A stretch of 64,000 nucleotides of DNA, taken from NCBI GenBank assembly GCA_030704615.1, contig CM060733.1, positions 57,722,001-57,786,000 on the forward strand, given 5' to 3'. A program made the position numbers and the translations under genes. The notes beneath the pieces were generated by a model. It made no database searches and had not been told where the DNA came from. It was given only the letters and a program-made list of their open reading frames with translations. This stretch comes from Takakia lepidozioides (taxonomy: Eukaryota > Streptophyta > Takakiopsida > Takakiales > Takakiaceae). Of the stretch, positions 32,831 through 43,375 are shown in pieces (position 1 is the first letter of the stretch; each line of letters begins with the position of its first letter).

Positions 32831-34114
32831 ACATTTCGTTCAGCCCTATTGTTGATCACTCCCTTTGCATCCTTGATGCTCCCACATTTGGCATACAAGT
32901 CCACCAGGGCAGTGTTCAGGATCACATCTGGTATGATTCCAGCTCTGACGATGTCGCCATGCACCTCTTTGCCCTTTTCCAGGGCTGCCAGGCTTGCACA
33001 CGCACTACAAACGCACACAAACGTGATGTGGTCGAGCTTCATCCCTTCGCACATCATTTGCTCATACGTCTCCAAAGCCTCCATCCCGTGCCCCTGCTGT
33101 GTATACCCTGCGAGCATCGCACTCCACGACACCACATTTCGTTCAGCCATATTGTTGAACACTCCCTTTGCATCCTCGATGCTCCCACATTTGGCATACA
33201 AGTCCACTAGGGCAGTGTTCAGGATCACATCTGGTATGATTCCAGCTCTGTCGATGTCACCATGCACCTCTTTGCCCTTTTCCAGGGCTGCCAGGCTTGC
33301 ACACGCACTGCAAACGCACACAAACGTGATGTGGTCGGGCTTCATCCCTTCACACATCATTTGCTCATACGTCTCCAAAGCCTCCATCCTGCGCCCCTGC
33401 TGTGTATACCCTGCGAGCATCTCACTCCACGACACCACATTTCGTTCAGCCATATTGTTGAACACTCCCTTTGCATCCTTGATGCTCCCACATTTGGCGT
33501 ACATGTCCACCATGGCAGTGTTCAAGATCACATCTGGTACGATTCTAGCTCTGACGATGTCACCATGCACCTCTTTGCCCTTTTCCAGGGCTGCCAAGCT
33601 TGCACACGCACTCCAAACGCACACAAACGTGATGTGGTCGGGCTTCACCCCTTCCCCCATCATTTGCTCATAGGTCTCCAAAGCATTCCTACCACATCCA
33701 TGCTTGGTAAATCCTCCCAACATTATATTCCACGTGATCAAAGATCATTGAGGCATTCTGTTGAACACTTGGTGAGCATCCATGATGCTCCCGCACTTAA
33801 CATACATGTTGACAAGGGTGTTGAGGAGAAAAACATTTGGCGTGAATCCACTTTGGATAATGTGAGTTTGCACCTGCTTTTCAGTTTTCAGGCCTTTCAC
33901 CTTGATGCACTTATGCAAGAGACAGACATACGTATCTGAATCTGCTAAAATGCCTCCTTGGTTTAAAGTCTGTAGACTCTAGAGCCTCTATCAGTCTGCC
34001 TGCCTCACAAAGCATCTTCACATGCCCATAAGTGCCAGAAGAGACATTGTGGACTCCCTCTCTTGATCCGCTTCCAGAAGCTGTGGTCACGGTTGAGGTG
34101 CCTGGTTTTATCAA
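32743..34114 (-). pseudogene. PLS-class PPR gene copy C
   Basis: The longest intact PPR frame in the window: 332 codons (33741-32743) comprising three consecutive ~101-aa L/S units, each with [30 protein letters not shown] and [18 protein letters not shown]. Upstream the frame continues through LLHKCIKVKGLKTEKQVQTH and PNVFLLNTLVNMYVKCGSI, interrupted by TGA at 33745-33747 (PQ-stop-SLITW; copy B has PRPSLITW). The N-terminal GHVKMLCEAGRL lies at about 34030-33990 in another frame. No E domain is found on the left, so the gene is truncated. The near-identical 303-bp units suggest unequal crossing over or gene conversion. Confidence 0.8.
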
Positions 34115-34119
34115 CTGTG

Positions 34120-34598
34120 CCGCTGCAGCTGCTGCCTTCAGTTGACCATCTACCCATGCAGGTTTCTTGTGGCTATTGATCCACAGGGAATCATAGGTAA
34201 TTTTGTGCTTGAAATCTGGCCCTCTTGGAAGAATCTGTACCCACTCTCTATCCCTGCTTCTTCAGCTATCCATGCGTCTGCACAAATCATGCATTCATCC
34301 TTGCCTTGCTGCTAGCAGCTGACAATAACAGCCTAGACACCCAACTCAGCTTATGACCCTAGTTCCTATGTTGAATTGCGTCGTTACTCTCTATAATCTA
34401 ACAGACATTCACCTTTTTGCCTCGATTGTCTCACCGTTAACTGGGGTCACAAAAGTATCCATTCCACAGCTTCTCCTCATCTCTGTTACATACTTTCCTG
34501 TTATCACATTGGCAGTATCATGTCAAACTCGCTGCAAACTAGATTCACTCAACCAGCTAACTTGCAGAATTCAACATGGAAATTTAGGGCCGATTCTG
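34120..34598 (-). pseudogene. PPR-gene 5' module next to copy C
   Basis: Another module copy (34120-34330) upstream of the N-terminus of PPR copy C, in the same arrangement as at 18021-18360. 34330-34598 repeats sequence seen at 8600-8880 (CACATTGGCAGTATCATGTC) and stops matching at about 34598. Confidence 0.6.
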
Positions 34599-34641
34599 TG
34601 ATTGGAAAGAGAACCCAGAGGGATGGAATGGAAGCAGCAGC

Positions 34642-35640
34642 ATGGGTGTGTCTCTGATGCATCAACAGACAGCGGTCAGACCAAGTTCTATGACCCAAAC
34701 CCAGAGTGAGCACAATGGCTTTGTAAGGCCAATGCCTACATGGCATATTCAATACTACAATGAGGATACGCAAGCAACATATACCATGTGCAAATCAAAA
34801 AACAACAAAGGTGGTGAAGGTGCGCAACCTGCCAAAGAGAGGGCGGAGCTGAGGAAGGATGAAGCAATTACAGACATTGGGAAATGCTCTGATGCGGGTA
34901 GAAGGGAAGACCCAGGCCTTGTCGGGGTTCAGCTGGCAGAAGAACAAGCTGCTGACAGCAACAACATGGAAGCAGAGTGGATACACGTTGATTTTGACAA
35001 ACCTGAGTCCATCAGACAAGGCATCAGAAGGCCCAAACAAAGAACATTGTGCAAAATCTGTAATAACATGAGACACAGTCGTCACACATTAACCCTACAT
35101 GGGTCTTTGGCAAACTTTCAGCAAAGCTGAAACAATCACAAAAGCAAAAAAAGGGGCAGGACCTCAAGGGAAGATGTATGGAGTACCTTTTGCAGTGATC
35201 AATGAGTACGTGGAAGGAGGAGCTTACCCACTGCCAAGCACGGAATACATGATGCAACCAACAGCACAAGTATCATGTCAGTTCACTCATAATGAGCTGG
35301 AGGCACTGGATGAGTTGGAGGAGATATACCATATAAGTGATCACACTCCAATAAGACTACAACAACACCCCACATCAACATGTTGACACGGGGAAGTGCA
35401 AAGAAGGCCAAAATAGGGGATGGGATGCCTATTCTGTAGAAATCCAGCCAAGACATCAAGGATTTAGGGCAAAAACATGGATTTGGTGAAGAAGAATGCA
35501 TTGGCATGGACAACATCTACAGCTCAGCAGGGTTTGAGCGCCAACTAGAGATATTCATGGGAGAGGGTGACAATCCTACCTTGCCATATTTGCAGGCAGT
35601 TACTGCTAATGTGAGCTTCTTTCATGTTTTCACTGTAGGG
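34642..35640 (+). CDS. Unidentified gene fragment, several exons
   Basis: Plus-strand coding-like stretches: 34642-35130 (163 codons, Gln, Glu and Lys rich, with WIHVDFDKPESIRQGIRRP and a Cys/His segment CKICNNMRHSRHTLTLHG), 35099-35386 (YGVPFAVINEYVEGGAYPLP, HNELEALDELEEIYHISDHT) and 35384-35640 (ECIGMDNIYSSAGFERQLEI). Splice-like sites (TTTCAG, TTGCAG) lie between them. The CxxC...H..H pattern could be a small zinc finger. I do not recognise the protein. It begins about 45 bases after the PPR-carrying sequence ends and stops before the gypsy fragment at 35830, so it may be captured DNA. Confidence 0.35.
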
Positions 35641-35849
35641 CATTGAGGGCTGGATTTTGATGGCCAAACATAACCTAGTGAATGAATAATTCTTCAAAGT
35701 GCATATATGACGAAATTCTTTAGAGGATGACACCAATGCCGAGTAATTTTTTGTTCCCACGAGTGAATAAGAGTGAAGTATAGTTGAAGTCCAAAGGAAA
35801 TAACATTAAGTTATTGTAGTGACATCCCACATCCTACAGAAATGACTAG

Positions 35850-36480
35850 CCCACTCCTTTGCTGACAGGTTTATTCGCCCTCCCACTTGGTTAGGCGTTT
35901 CCGACACCCATAACACTTCGCCACCATTCCCACATGGTAGTGTGACTATTCTCTTGCGGCCATCTATGACCGCTCCGGATTTGCTCAAAAAGGTCATCCC
36001 CAAAATGAGATTCACTCCATCGATCTCGCAAATGGTGAAGTTCTCACGTCTCTCCCAACTCCCAAGCTGAAGAGGAACATCGAACGTCAACCTCGTCACC
36101 AATTGTGGTTCTCCTTTGGCAGAACACACTTCAATAGAGGCCCCCACGTCACTTGTCGGGAGCCCCAGCTTCCGTGCCGTTGCCGGTGTCATGAAGGAGT
36201 GCAACGCTCCTGTGTCCATCGACAACGACACGTTAGTTCTGGAAATTATCCCACTCATGAACATTAACTGACTCCATTTACGAAAGGGGCCAGTCTCCTG
36301 ATACAACTCACAAGAGCAAGTCTTGGCAACCACCGCTTCTACCAAGCGGCTGATGGAATCTTCGGACAGCTCCGTGGTCGCCCGAGTCATGTTCAATTGA
36401 CGGGGCTTCGCGCACTTCTTAGCCATGTGCCCGGGCTCCCCGCAATTAAAGCACTCTCCATCGAAGGTCGCCTTTTGTCC
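35850..36480 (-). pseudogene. Chromovirus zinc knuckle and protease (copy 2)
   Basis: The frame 36426-35806 begins in the CCHC knuckle (MAKKCAKPRQ; the preceding Cys-containing part lies just upstream) and includes NVSLSMDTGALHSFMTPAT. The protease DTG is kept but the following Ser is Leu (DTGAL for DTGAS). It reads through GGEVLWVSETPN, where the first copy has a stop instead of Trp, and ends at the truncation near 35850. Confidence 0.85.
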
Positions 36481-37538
36481 GCCATAAGCCGCCGCACCTT
36501 ATTTTCCTTTCGGGGCACCGAGTGCCGCTTTGACATGTAAAGGCCTTCCCTTTGATTTCCATGTGCCATTGTCGCCGCGTGGCCTATCCCACTTCTTTTC
36601 CGGTCGGAAGGAGTCACCCTACCGCCGGATCTTCTTGTGATTCAGTTCCGTACGACCTTGTTTTTCGCCCTTAGGGACATCCGAGAAACATTCAGCCCTT
36701 TCAATTGCCTCGTTCAAAGTCTTAGGTGGCTTCTCCTCCAACTTTCGCCTGGCCTATGGGGCCAGCCCCGCCACAAAGTTGAAGACCATTTCTGGTTCCG
36801 CCATATCCGCGACTTTGAGCAACATCACATTGAAAGCCTAAACATATCCCTGAATGTCATCCGTTTGATTCTATCAAGTAGACAAATTCCATGACAGTTG
36901 AATTGGTTGACCAGGACACACCACTATGTTTCAGTCAAATTCCTCATCTTGTCTCGGGCGAGCCAGGACACCTTGAGGGGTACAAACTGTCTTTTCATAA
37001 ATTCCTTGAACCCACTCCAACTCAAGGTTTCTGGGTTTGGACCTTGGTCATGAAGGCATTTCTGCTACCATTGTTGAGCATAGCCCCTCAAATAGGTGGG
37101 AGCCACTTCCACCCGATCCTCGTCACTCAATTTGGCCGCTCGGAAGTACTGCTCTAGCTCCAAGAGCCAGTTGTTGAGTGCCTTCCGATTTCGGACGCCC
37201 TCGAAGGTGTCGGGTTCCTTAGGCTTCACCTTAAACTTTGCCTTAGTGGAAGGTGCATTAGCCGCCTTCAACACGTCTTTCAACGTCCTGCCAAACTGCG
37301 CCAACAACCCTTCCCAAAATGTTGTTGGCATAGGAGACATCTGTTGGTCTGGCGGAGCCTCTGGGAAGTTCTCGGGCTCCGACTCCCCAGATTCTTCCCG
37401 TTCTTGAGCGGCCTCACTTTCACAAGCATAAATCGCCTCTTCCAATTGTCGCTTTGGTGACACGTTGACCCCATCGGGCTCACCAGGATCATCATCTTTC
37501 GGGCCATTCCGCTTTCGCTTTGTCTTGCCCGACCCCAT
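36481..37538 (-). pseudogene. Chromovirus gag (copy 2)
   Basis: Starts at MGSGKTKRKRNG (37538) and is open to a TAG at 37065-37067 (AQQW-stop, TGG to TAG in the first copy's WW). Gag homology continues in pieces to about 36490. A ~68-bp insertion at about 36867-36934 (between TCCGTTTG and CAAATTCCTC on the plus strand) is absent from the first copy. The gag protein would form the virus-like particle; this copy is inactive. Confidence 0.85.
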
Positions 37539-37579
37539 GATGAGACCAATCTCAAGGACAATCGCGTACTGAACTCTAA

Positions 37580-37591
37580 GCTCTGATACCA
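37580..37591 (-). promoter_or_regulatory. Primer binding site, tRNA-iMet (copy 2)
   Basis: TGGTATCAGAGC on the minus strand, two bases inside the LTR, identical to the first chromovirus. Confidence 0.9.
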
Positions 37592-37593
37592 AG

Positions 37594-38319
37594 TGTTGTG
37601 CACCCCACTTCGGTAAGCTCCCCCTTCAAGTCATAGTTACTCGCTTTGATGCGCGCGCCTAACTCCCAAACTGGCCGCCGGGCCAACTCGGAGCTTCGGC
37701 TGCTTACCGGGACATAACGGTCCCCCTTTGCTCCTCCACAAGACCCTCTCTCAATTTGGGCCTAGTGGAAATTCCCTTTGGTTGTTGGCAGTCCGGAACA
37801 GCTCCCCACACCTTGATCGCTTTCCGGCTCGCACACTTACTCACTAGTTTTTGGTCACCAACGGGCTTGCACCGTTCTCGGGGTTACTACTCCCTATATA
37901 TACTTCTGTGACTGTTCGCGGGGTTTCACAAACAACCCAATCATTTTATGGCGAACCACCACGAAAACCCTCGATTCCCGGTGATGAGTAGCGGTGAGTC
38001 TTGGCCCACCCACCACGGCCCCATTGGACCGTGATGAGTCCCAAGACTCCCCACGATTCCCACCACAAAGGTCTCCGCCCCATGGTGAGTCCTATGCCAC
38101 CCCCACTAAGACCCACTAAGCTACCACCACTCTTAGTGGACCCACCCCCACCGCAACTCGGTGTGTGGGGCTCCACCTAGTGAGTGCCTCCGCCTCCTTG
38201 AGTGCTTTGGGCACTCAAGGGTGCTTTAGCCCCGTACCTATTGTTGCCACTGCCCCCACCACAAGGGCAGCCCCTCTTGTGTCCCGACCTCCCTGCCCTC
38301 AAGTTAAAGGGCCGCGACA
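37594..38319 (-). repeat. Chromovirus 5' LTR (copy 2)
   Basis: 726 bp from TGTTGTGCACC to GGCCGCGACA. Clearly homologous to the other two LTRs but more diverged from them than they are from each other, so it comes from a separate insertion. It includes the same TATATATA box read on the minus strand. Confidence 0.9.
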
Positions 38320-38959
38320 AATCGCTTGGCCGACACAGGATATTGTTTGGCACTCAACCACGATTGAAGCGTACCTCTTTGAGAGCTCCTGTTGCCTGCA
38401 ACCAAGCCCATACACAGATCCAAGCCTACTGACCCGGCCCAACTTTCAAACCCATGGATATCATCCAAATAACACACTCCACATTCATCCAAGGGGTAAC
38501 GACTCTTTTGCCCTATCCCTTTCATCCCCATTCACACCAAGAAACGAAATAGAAATGTATAATAAAAAAAATGCAAAAAAATTAAAAATTAAAATATTGG
38601 TAATAAAAATAATTCTCATATGTTGAGAGTTCGTATGTTCATAATACATAAACTGAAACCCAACAATATTACATATATACATACACTACTACGCCCAAAC
38701 ATACTACAAGCGCCTCGTATATACTGGATAATACCAAGCCCCCAAACCATTCGTGGCCATACGAAACCTAGCGCACCAACCCCAATACAAAATATGATTA
38801 ATCATCCCCCAAAGACGGCAAAAGCTTGAGGCCCTGCCGCAATTACTCTAAAGCTAGAACCACGCCAAATAATACCACAACCAACCATATGTTACACTCA
38901 CCCCTTCACAACTATTCAGCTGTACGATTCAGGAACGAATATTCTATAGCCGTTGTGAC

Positions 38960-39394
38960 ATGCAAAAATATAGCTCTCAGCAGCATAAAACAACCCACAC
39001 ATTCCCTACCACTATTCTCAATGAACAACAACAACTCCCAACTATCCCAAAAGGTAGAACAAATACTGATCATCCCATCTCCAAACAAGTTAAACGAAAA
39101 TTACAAAAATGGATGCACAACTATACAACTACACAATTATATATACTACTCATACGATGTGGAGATATTCACCCCAACCCAGGCCCTACAAACCGACATT
39201 GCTGCATAACACCACTAGTTATTAACCCAATCATAAATGTTGTCCATATAGCGGACCCCATTCAAAACATTGTTAAACGCATATCCAAAGCGGCCAAAAC
39301 AAGATATGGCATATACTTTTACCCCTCTACAATTACGTTAAAATTACAGTATAAACACCTTCGGGGATTGCTAAACCGTGAACAAAATCCGTGA
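38960..39394 (+). pseudogene. LINE 5' ORF with 2A-like ribosome-skipping peptide
   Basis: 144-codon frame, basic and Thr/Gln rich. Residues 59-76 read QLYILLIRCGDIHPNPGP, matching the 2A consensus D(V/I)xxNPG^P, with the hydrophobic stretch usual just upstream. 2A peptides make the ribosome skip one peptide bond, splitting a polyprotein, and are known at the N-terminus of several non-LTR retrotransposon ORFs in animals and trypanosomes. The frame continues past it for 68 residues and is cut by the insertion at 39390. An alternative frame overlaps it (38826-39209) but lacks the motif. The glutamate of the usual DxExNPGP is His here, as in many LINE 2A motifs. Confidence 0.65.
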
Positions 39395-41971
39395 GCAGAA
39401 AATTTCGTGAGCAGAATTCTGCTTACGCTTTTGGATGTGAGCACCTATAACCACGGACACCTATTCGGCTTAGAGGACCTATTACTGCGGGTAGTGTCCA
39501 GTATAACATGCATACCAATTCATCATTATGGATGAATGATGGATGAATGATGGATGAATGGGCGATGAATGTATGTTGGACGAATGGCATATGGATGAAT
39601 GTAGTTTGTGATTGAATGCAGAATTAAAAAGCATTTTTGAGTAGTGGTTGCCAAATCCCCCGAGCTCCAGAGTGAACCTCTGTCAACTGCAGAGGGTTGT
39701 GGTTGTCCTTTCACCAAGTATCCCAAGTCGAGAGAGATGCTGACATCCAATTGCAAAGAAGGTAGAGAGGCCATTTGGTGCTTTAATATAAATCGTTTGA
39801 AAACAGCCGATTCATTCCGACGAAGAATATCCACTGCTACTGGAGTCGGAGTCCAAAATGAAGAAGAGGATTTGTGCAGAGCTTTGTTGTCATGTCCTTC
39901 TTCCATGTGATCAAAAATCCATGTTGGGTAAACGCCAAGTCTTTTGCTTGCAAAGCAGGGGTTGGGTTCTTTGCAAGTTTTTCAATTTTTATTTTTATTT
40001 TAATTTTCCCCGAATGTGCCAGATTAAGGTGTCGTCAACGACACCTTAATCTACCTTAATCTGGCTAGTTTTCTGGTGTGTTATTTGGGGTGAATGGCAT
40101 CTACAAATTGCTCGGACCACATAATTTATGATTCGTTGTCATGTCATTATTCCATGTGACCAGAAATCCATGCTGGGTAAACGCTAAGTCTTTTACTTGC
40201 AAAGCAGGGGTTGGGTTCATTTGCAAGTTTTCCAATTTTTATTTTTATTTTATATTTTCCCGAATGTGCCAGATTAAGGTGTCGTCAACGACACCTTAAT
40301 CTGGCTGGTCTTCTGGTGTGTTATTTGGGGTGAATGGCATCTACAAATTGCTTGGACCATATAACTTATGATTCATTGTCATGTCCTTCTTCTATGTGAC
40401 CAGAAATCCATGCTGGGTTAACTGTCATTTGCTTGCAAAGCAGGGGTTGGGTTCATTTGCAAGTTATATATATATATATATATTATTTTGTTTTATTTTA
40501 TTTTTCCCTGAATGTGCTTGATTAAGATGTCGTCAACGACACCTTAATCTGGTTGGTCTTTGGGTGTGCTATTTGGGGTGAATGACATCTACAAATTGCT
40601 CGGACCATATAACTTATGATTCGTTGTCATGTCCTTCTTCCATGTGACCAGAAATCCATGCTGGGTAAATGCTAGGTCTTTTACTTGCAAAGCAGGGGTT
40701 GGGTTCATTTGCAAGTTTTCCAAAAAATAAAAATAAATAAATAAATAAAAATAATTTTATTATTATTTTATTTTTCCCCGAATGTGCCAGATTAAGGTGT
40801 TGTCAACGACACCTTAATCTGGCTGGTCTTTTGGTGTGCTATTTGGGATGAATAGCATCTACAAATTACTCGGCTTATGATTCGTTGTCATGTCCTTCTT
40901 CCAAGTGACCAAAAATCCATGCTGGGTAAATGCCAGGTCTTTTGTTGCAAAGCAAGGGCTGGGTTCATTTGCAAGTTTTCAAATAATAATAATAATAATA
41001 ATTTAATTATTATTATTTTCCCCGAATGTGCGAGATTAAGGTGTCGTCAATGACACCTTAATCTGGCTGGTCTTCTGGTGTGCTATTTGGGGTGAATGAC
41101 ATCTACAAATTACTCGGCTTATGATTCGTTATTATGTCTTTCTTTCAGGTGACCAAAAATCCATGCTGGGTAAACGCCAGGTCTTTTGTTGCAAAGCAAA
41201 TGCTGGGTTCATTTGCAAGTTTTCAAAAAATAATAATAAATTATTATTATATTATTATATTATTTCTCCCCGAATGTGCCAGATTAAGGTGTCGTTGACG
41301 ACACCTTAATCTGGCTGGTCTTATGGTGTGCTATTTGGGATGAATGACATCTACAAATTGCTTGGCTTATGATTCGTTGTCATGTCCTTTGTGACCAGAA
41401 ATCCATGCTGGGTAAATGCCAGGTTTTTTGCTTGCAAAGCAGGGGTTGGGTTCATTTGCAAGTTTTCCAAAAAACATAAAAACAAAATATATATATATAT
41501 ATATATTTTTTGTTTTTTCCCTTCTGAATGTGCTAGATGAAGTTGGCGTTGATGCCAGCTTAATCTGGCTGGTCTTCTGGGCCGGAATATTTAAGCTTCC
41601 GCCAAATTAAAATACACTTATTTAAACTCAACAACACATGGATCCTTGCGCACATGTTGTTGCAGTCATCCATGGTTCACTCATCTTGGCAATTTTTCAT
41701 CCGACACTCATCCAACATTCATCCAATGTTCATCCATTCCCTTTTACGTTCATCATAGATACATTCATTTGACAGTTTTTCATCGCACATTCGTGCCACA
41801 TTGTCGTCATGGAGTTTGTTTGTCATCGGTCCGATGGAGAGAAGATTGCGCCGTTGTAGTGGAGTTTGTGTCCACTTGTTCCCTCGCTTTTAGGGTCCAC
41901 ATCAATAATTTGCTCACGCTTGGGGGAATCTGCTCACGGATAAGGGAATCTGCTCACGGGTTCTGCTCACG
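39390..41971. mobile_element. 2.6-kb insertion with CGTGAGCAGAA terminal inverted repeats
   Basis: The left end CGTGAGCAGAA (39390-39400) and right end TTCTGCTCACG (41961-41971) are perfect inverted repeats. Extra copies lie just inside each end (CGTGAGCAGAATTCTGC at 39406; TGCTCACG at 41911, 41930 and 41951). Further in, GATGAATG words (39530-39600) face CATTCATCC words (41690-41770), so the inverted symmetry extends a few hundred bases. It interrupts the LINE ORF. I find no clear target duplication. Between the ends lie a short ORF (39644-39910, 88 codons, unknown) and the palindrome array. The family is not recognised. Confidence 0.6.
39890..41590. repeat. Seven-unit ~250-bp tandem array with central palindromes
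   Basis: Units of 244-270 bp share AAAATCCATGCTGGGTAAA, CAAAGCAGGGGTTGGGTTCA, an AT-rich microsatellite of variable length, CGAATGTGCC, and a palindrome followed by GGCTGGTCTTCTGGTGTG. The palindromes are at 40021-40052, 40271-40302, 40520-40550, 40789-40820, 41033-41064, 41281-41312 and 41535-41566. Each has AGATTAAGGTGTCGT, a 2-base loop and ACGACACCTTAATCT or a variant. Much of the length variation comes from the AT microsatellite. No coding. Confidence 0.9.
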
Positions 41972-43375
41972 CCTTTGCTGCCCTCAACACCTTCTTGATG
42001 TCTTTGTCCCGTTCCTACCTAAACCGCAATACATTCTTGACCCAAACAATCCAGATGCACCTCCATATGGTATAACCACATCCGAGCACCCACTTCTCGT
42101 TCATAATAGTTACAAACTCAGATGCTACCTCAAAGACCATGTACTTTTTACATATATAATATATATATCACCAAAACCGAAAAAATATCACTCTCTGAAA
42201 AACTGGAGACACGCATACTATCCACACTATCAAAACTCCAAACACTCCCTGATTAACACCTATCGCAATATAAAGCCCCGCCACACCCCATTCAACTGCC
42301 TTCACAACTCTCTTGATCTCCTCCAAGCTCCACCTAGGCAAATTCACCAACTACTCACAAAGTATCTGTTATCTTTCCTACCCACATCTTGCCATACCCT
42401 ACAACATATCACCATGAAGTTTCCTTTCATATCACTGGAGATCCTCTCTGCCACACTAAACACCCTCACATGTCTGCCTGGTTTTTGCACATCCAAACAT
42501 ACACCACAACCAACCACGTCGGTTAGTCTTGCTGACACCACACCAAACTCACCACTAGCTATACCCCTGCCTCCAACCAACCCTCCTCTTGATGAGCAAG
42601 ACTACCTACTAGATCAGCCCCTAATATGTTTCACATGGAACATCGGCTCCATCGCCTCTAGTGTCCCTACCCTATCACTTATACTCCAAGAGCCAACTCC
42701 AATTGCATACGTTTAATACGTACATAAATAAGATATTACATAAATATCATTTGATATATGGTAGCCCCCCCTCACCTGAAAAATACATCAGACGACGCGC
42801 CTTACCGTATCAACCAGCTCGGGGAGGAGTTGCAATTGGAATACACAAATCCATGCACTCGCAAGATACAACCTCCAAGATTACTATCCCAGCTCACCTC
42901 AAAACCCACCTGCAAATAGTGCAAATACATATCGGTCCCTATCCAAAATTCAGTATTATCCATCTATATATGCCCTCATATCTAGATGATGCACCAATTA
43001 CCCAAGATATACTACAACAAATTGCAGATTTCTCCAATAACCCAATTCACTCCTCATCTGTAATCTTTCTTGCGGGAGACTTCAACAGAGACCTAACCCT
43101 ACATGGCAAACAGTACATTCCTCTCCCTCGTTAAAAGATATAGAGTGGACATCCTACACCCAAAATCTTGGATTCCAGTACATCCCCTCAAACCAACCTT
43201 TCTCGAGGCAAGGAGGACTGGACTATACCTCACATAGTCTCATTGATGGCTACTATCTCAAAACACCTAACGACAATCCCACGCGATTACACAACACAAT
43301 ACTATATGACCCCATATATAACTCTGACCACTACCCAGTTCTCCTCCGCATTCCATCACATTTTATACCAATAGG
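41972..43375 (+). pseudogene. LINE ORF, APE-type endonuclease domain
   Basis: The ORF resumes after the insertion (HLLDVFVPFLPKPQYILDPN) and enters an AP-endonuclease-like domain that nicks target DNA. Motifs in order: CFTWNIGSI (42630), LILQEPTPIAYV (Glu of the QE motif), a frameshift near 42700, RGGVAIGIHKSM, IIHLYMPSYLD, FLAGDFNRDL (GDFN) and SDHYPVLLRIP (43323). All the main APE motifs are recognisable. At least three frameshifts make it non-functional. After 43375 the frame decays quickly and no RT follows. Confidence 0.75.

Larger units (their letters stand above)
30503..34598. mobile_element. CACTA transposon III, left end and PPR cargo
   Basis: The left terminus CACTACAACAGATGAGCG (30503) shares its first 13 bases with CACTA I. 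The subterminal region 30515-30900 is dense in TATGACT/GACTGC words. The flanking triplet is TAA (30500-30502). The interior repeats the plan of elements I and II: subterminal repeats, an AT-rich stretch (30900-31310), then PPR 5' modules and PPR units on the minus strand. The right end is not found. Similarity to the other elements stops abruptly near 34598, where a different sequence begins, so the right side is truncated or replaced. Confidence 0.65.
35830..38319 (-). mobile_element. Ty3/gypsy chromovirus, 5' half only
   Basis: Same family as the element at 11175-25935. It has a 5' LTR at 37594-38319, PBS at 37580-37591, gag from 37538 and protease to about 35850, where similarity stops at the point equivalent to about 23510 of the other copy. 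RT, RNase H, integrase and the 3' LTR are missing, so no target duplication can be tested. Its value is as a reference: it keeps sense codons where the other copy has stops. Confidence 0.9.

Noticed and set aside
32531-33673. A 380-codon plus-strand ORF across the PPR-C array
   Set aside because: It is the antisense shadow of the PPR units: the minus strand carries the recognised motifs, and the plus frame is only open because the 303-bp unit repeats in phase.
35810-35821. GTTATTGTAGTG as a possible right end of CACTA III
   Set aside because: Only the CACTACAA part matches the left end, the flanking triplet (ACA against TAA) does not agree, and the SWIM gene does not resume after it.
39890-41590. 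CRISPR-like appearance of evenly spaced palindromic repeats
   Set aside because: Units are ~250 bp and homologous along their whole length, not short repeats with unrelated spacers, and the context is a plant genome.
41646-41971. Start of the 356-codon ORF at 41646 as the true LINE protein start
   Set aside because: The first ~110 codons lie in the right end of the 2.6-kb insertion; LINE-like coding begins only after 41972.
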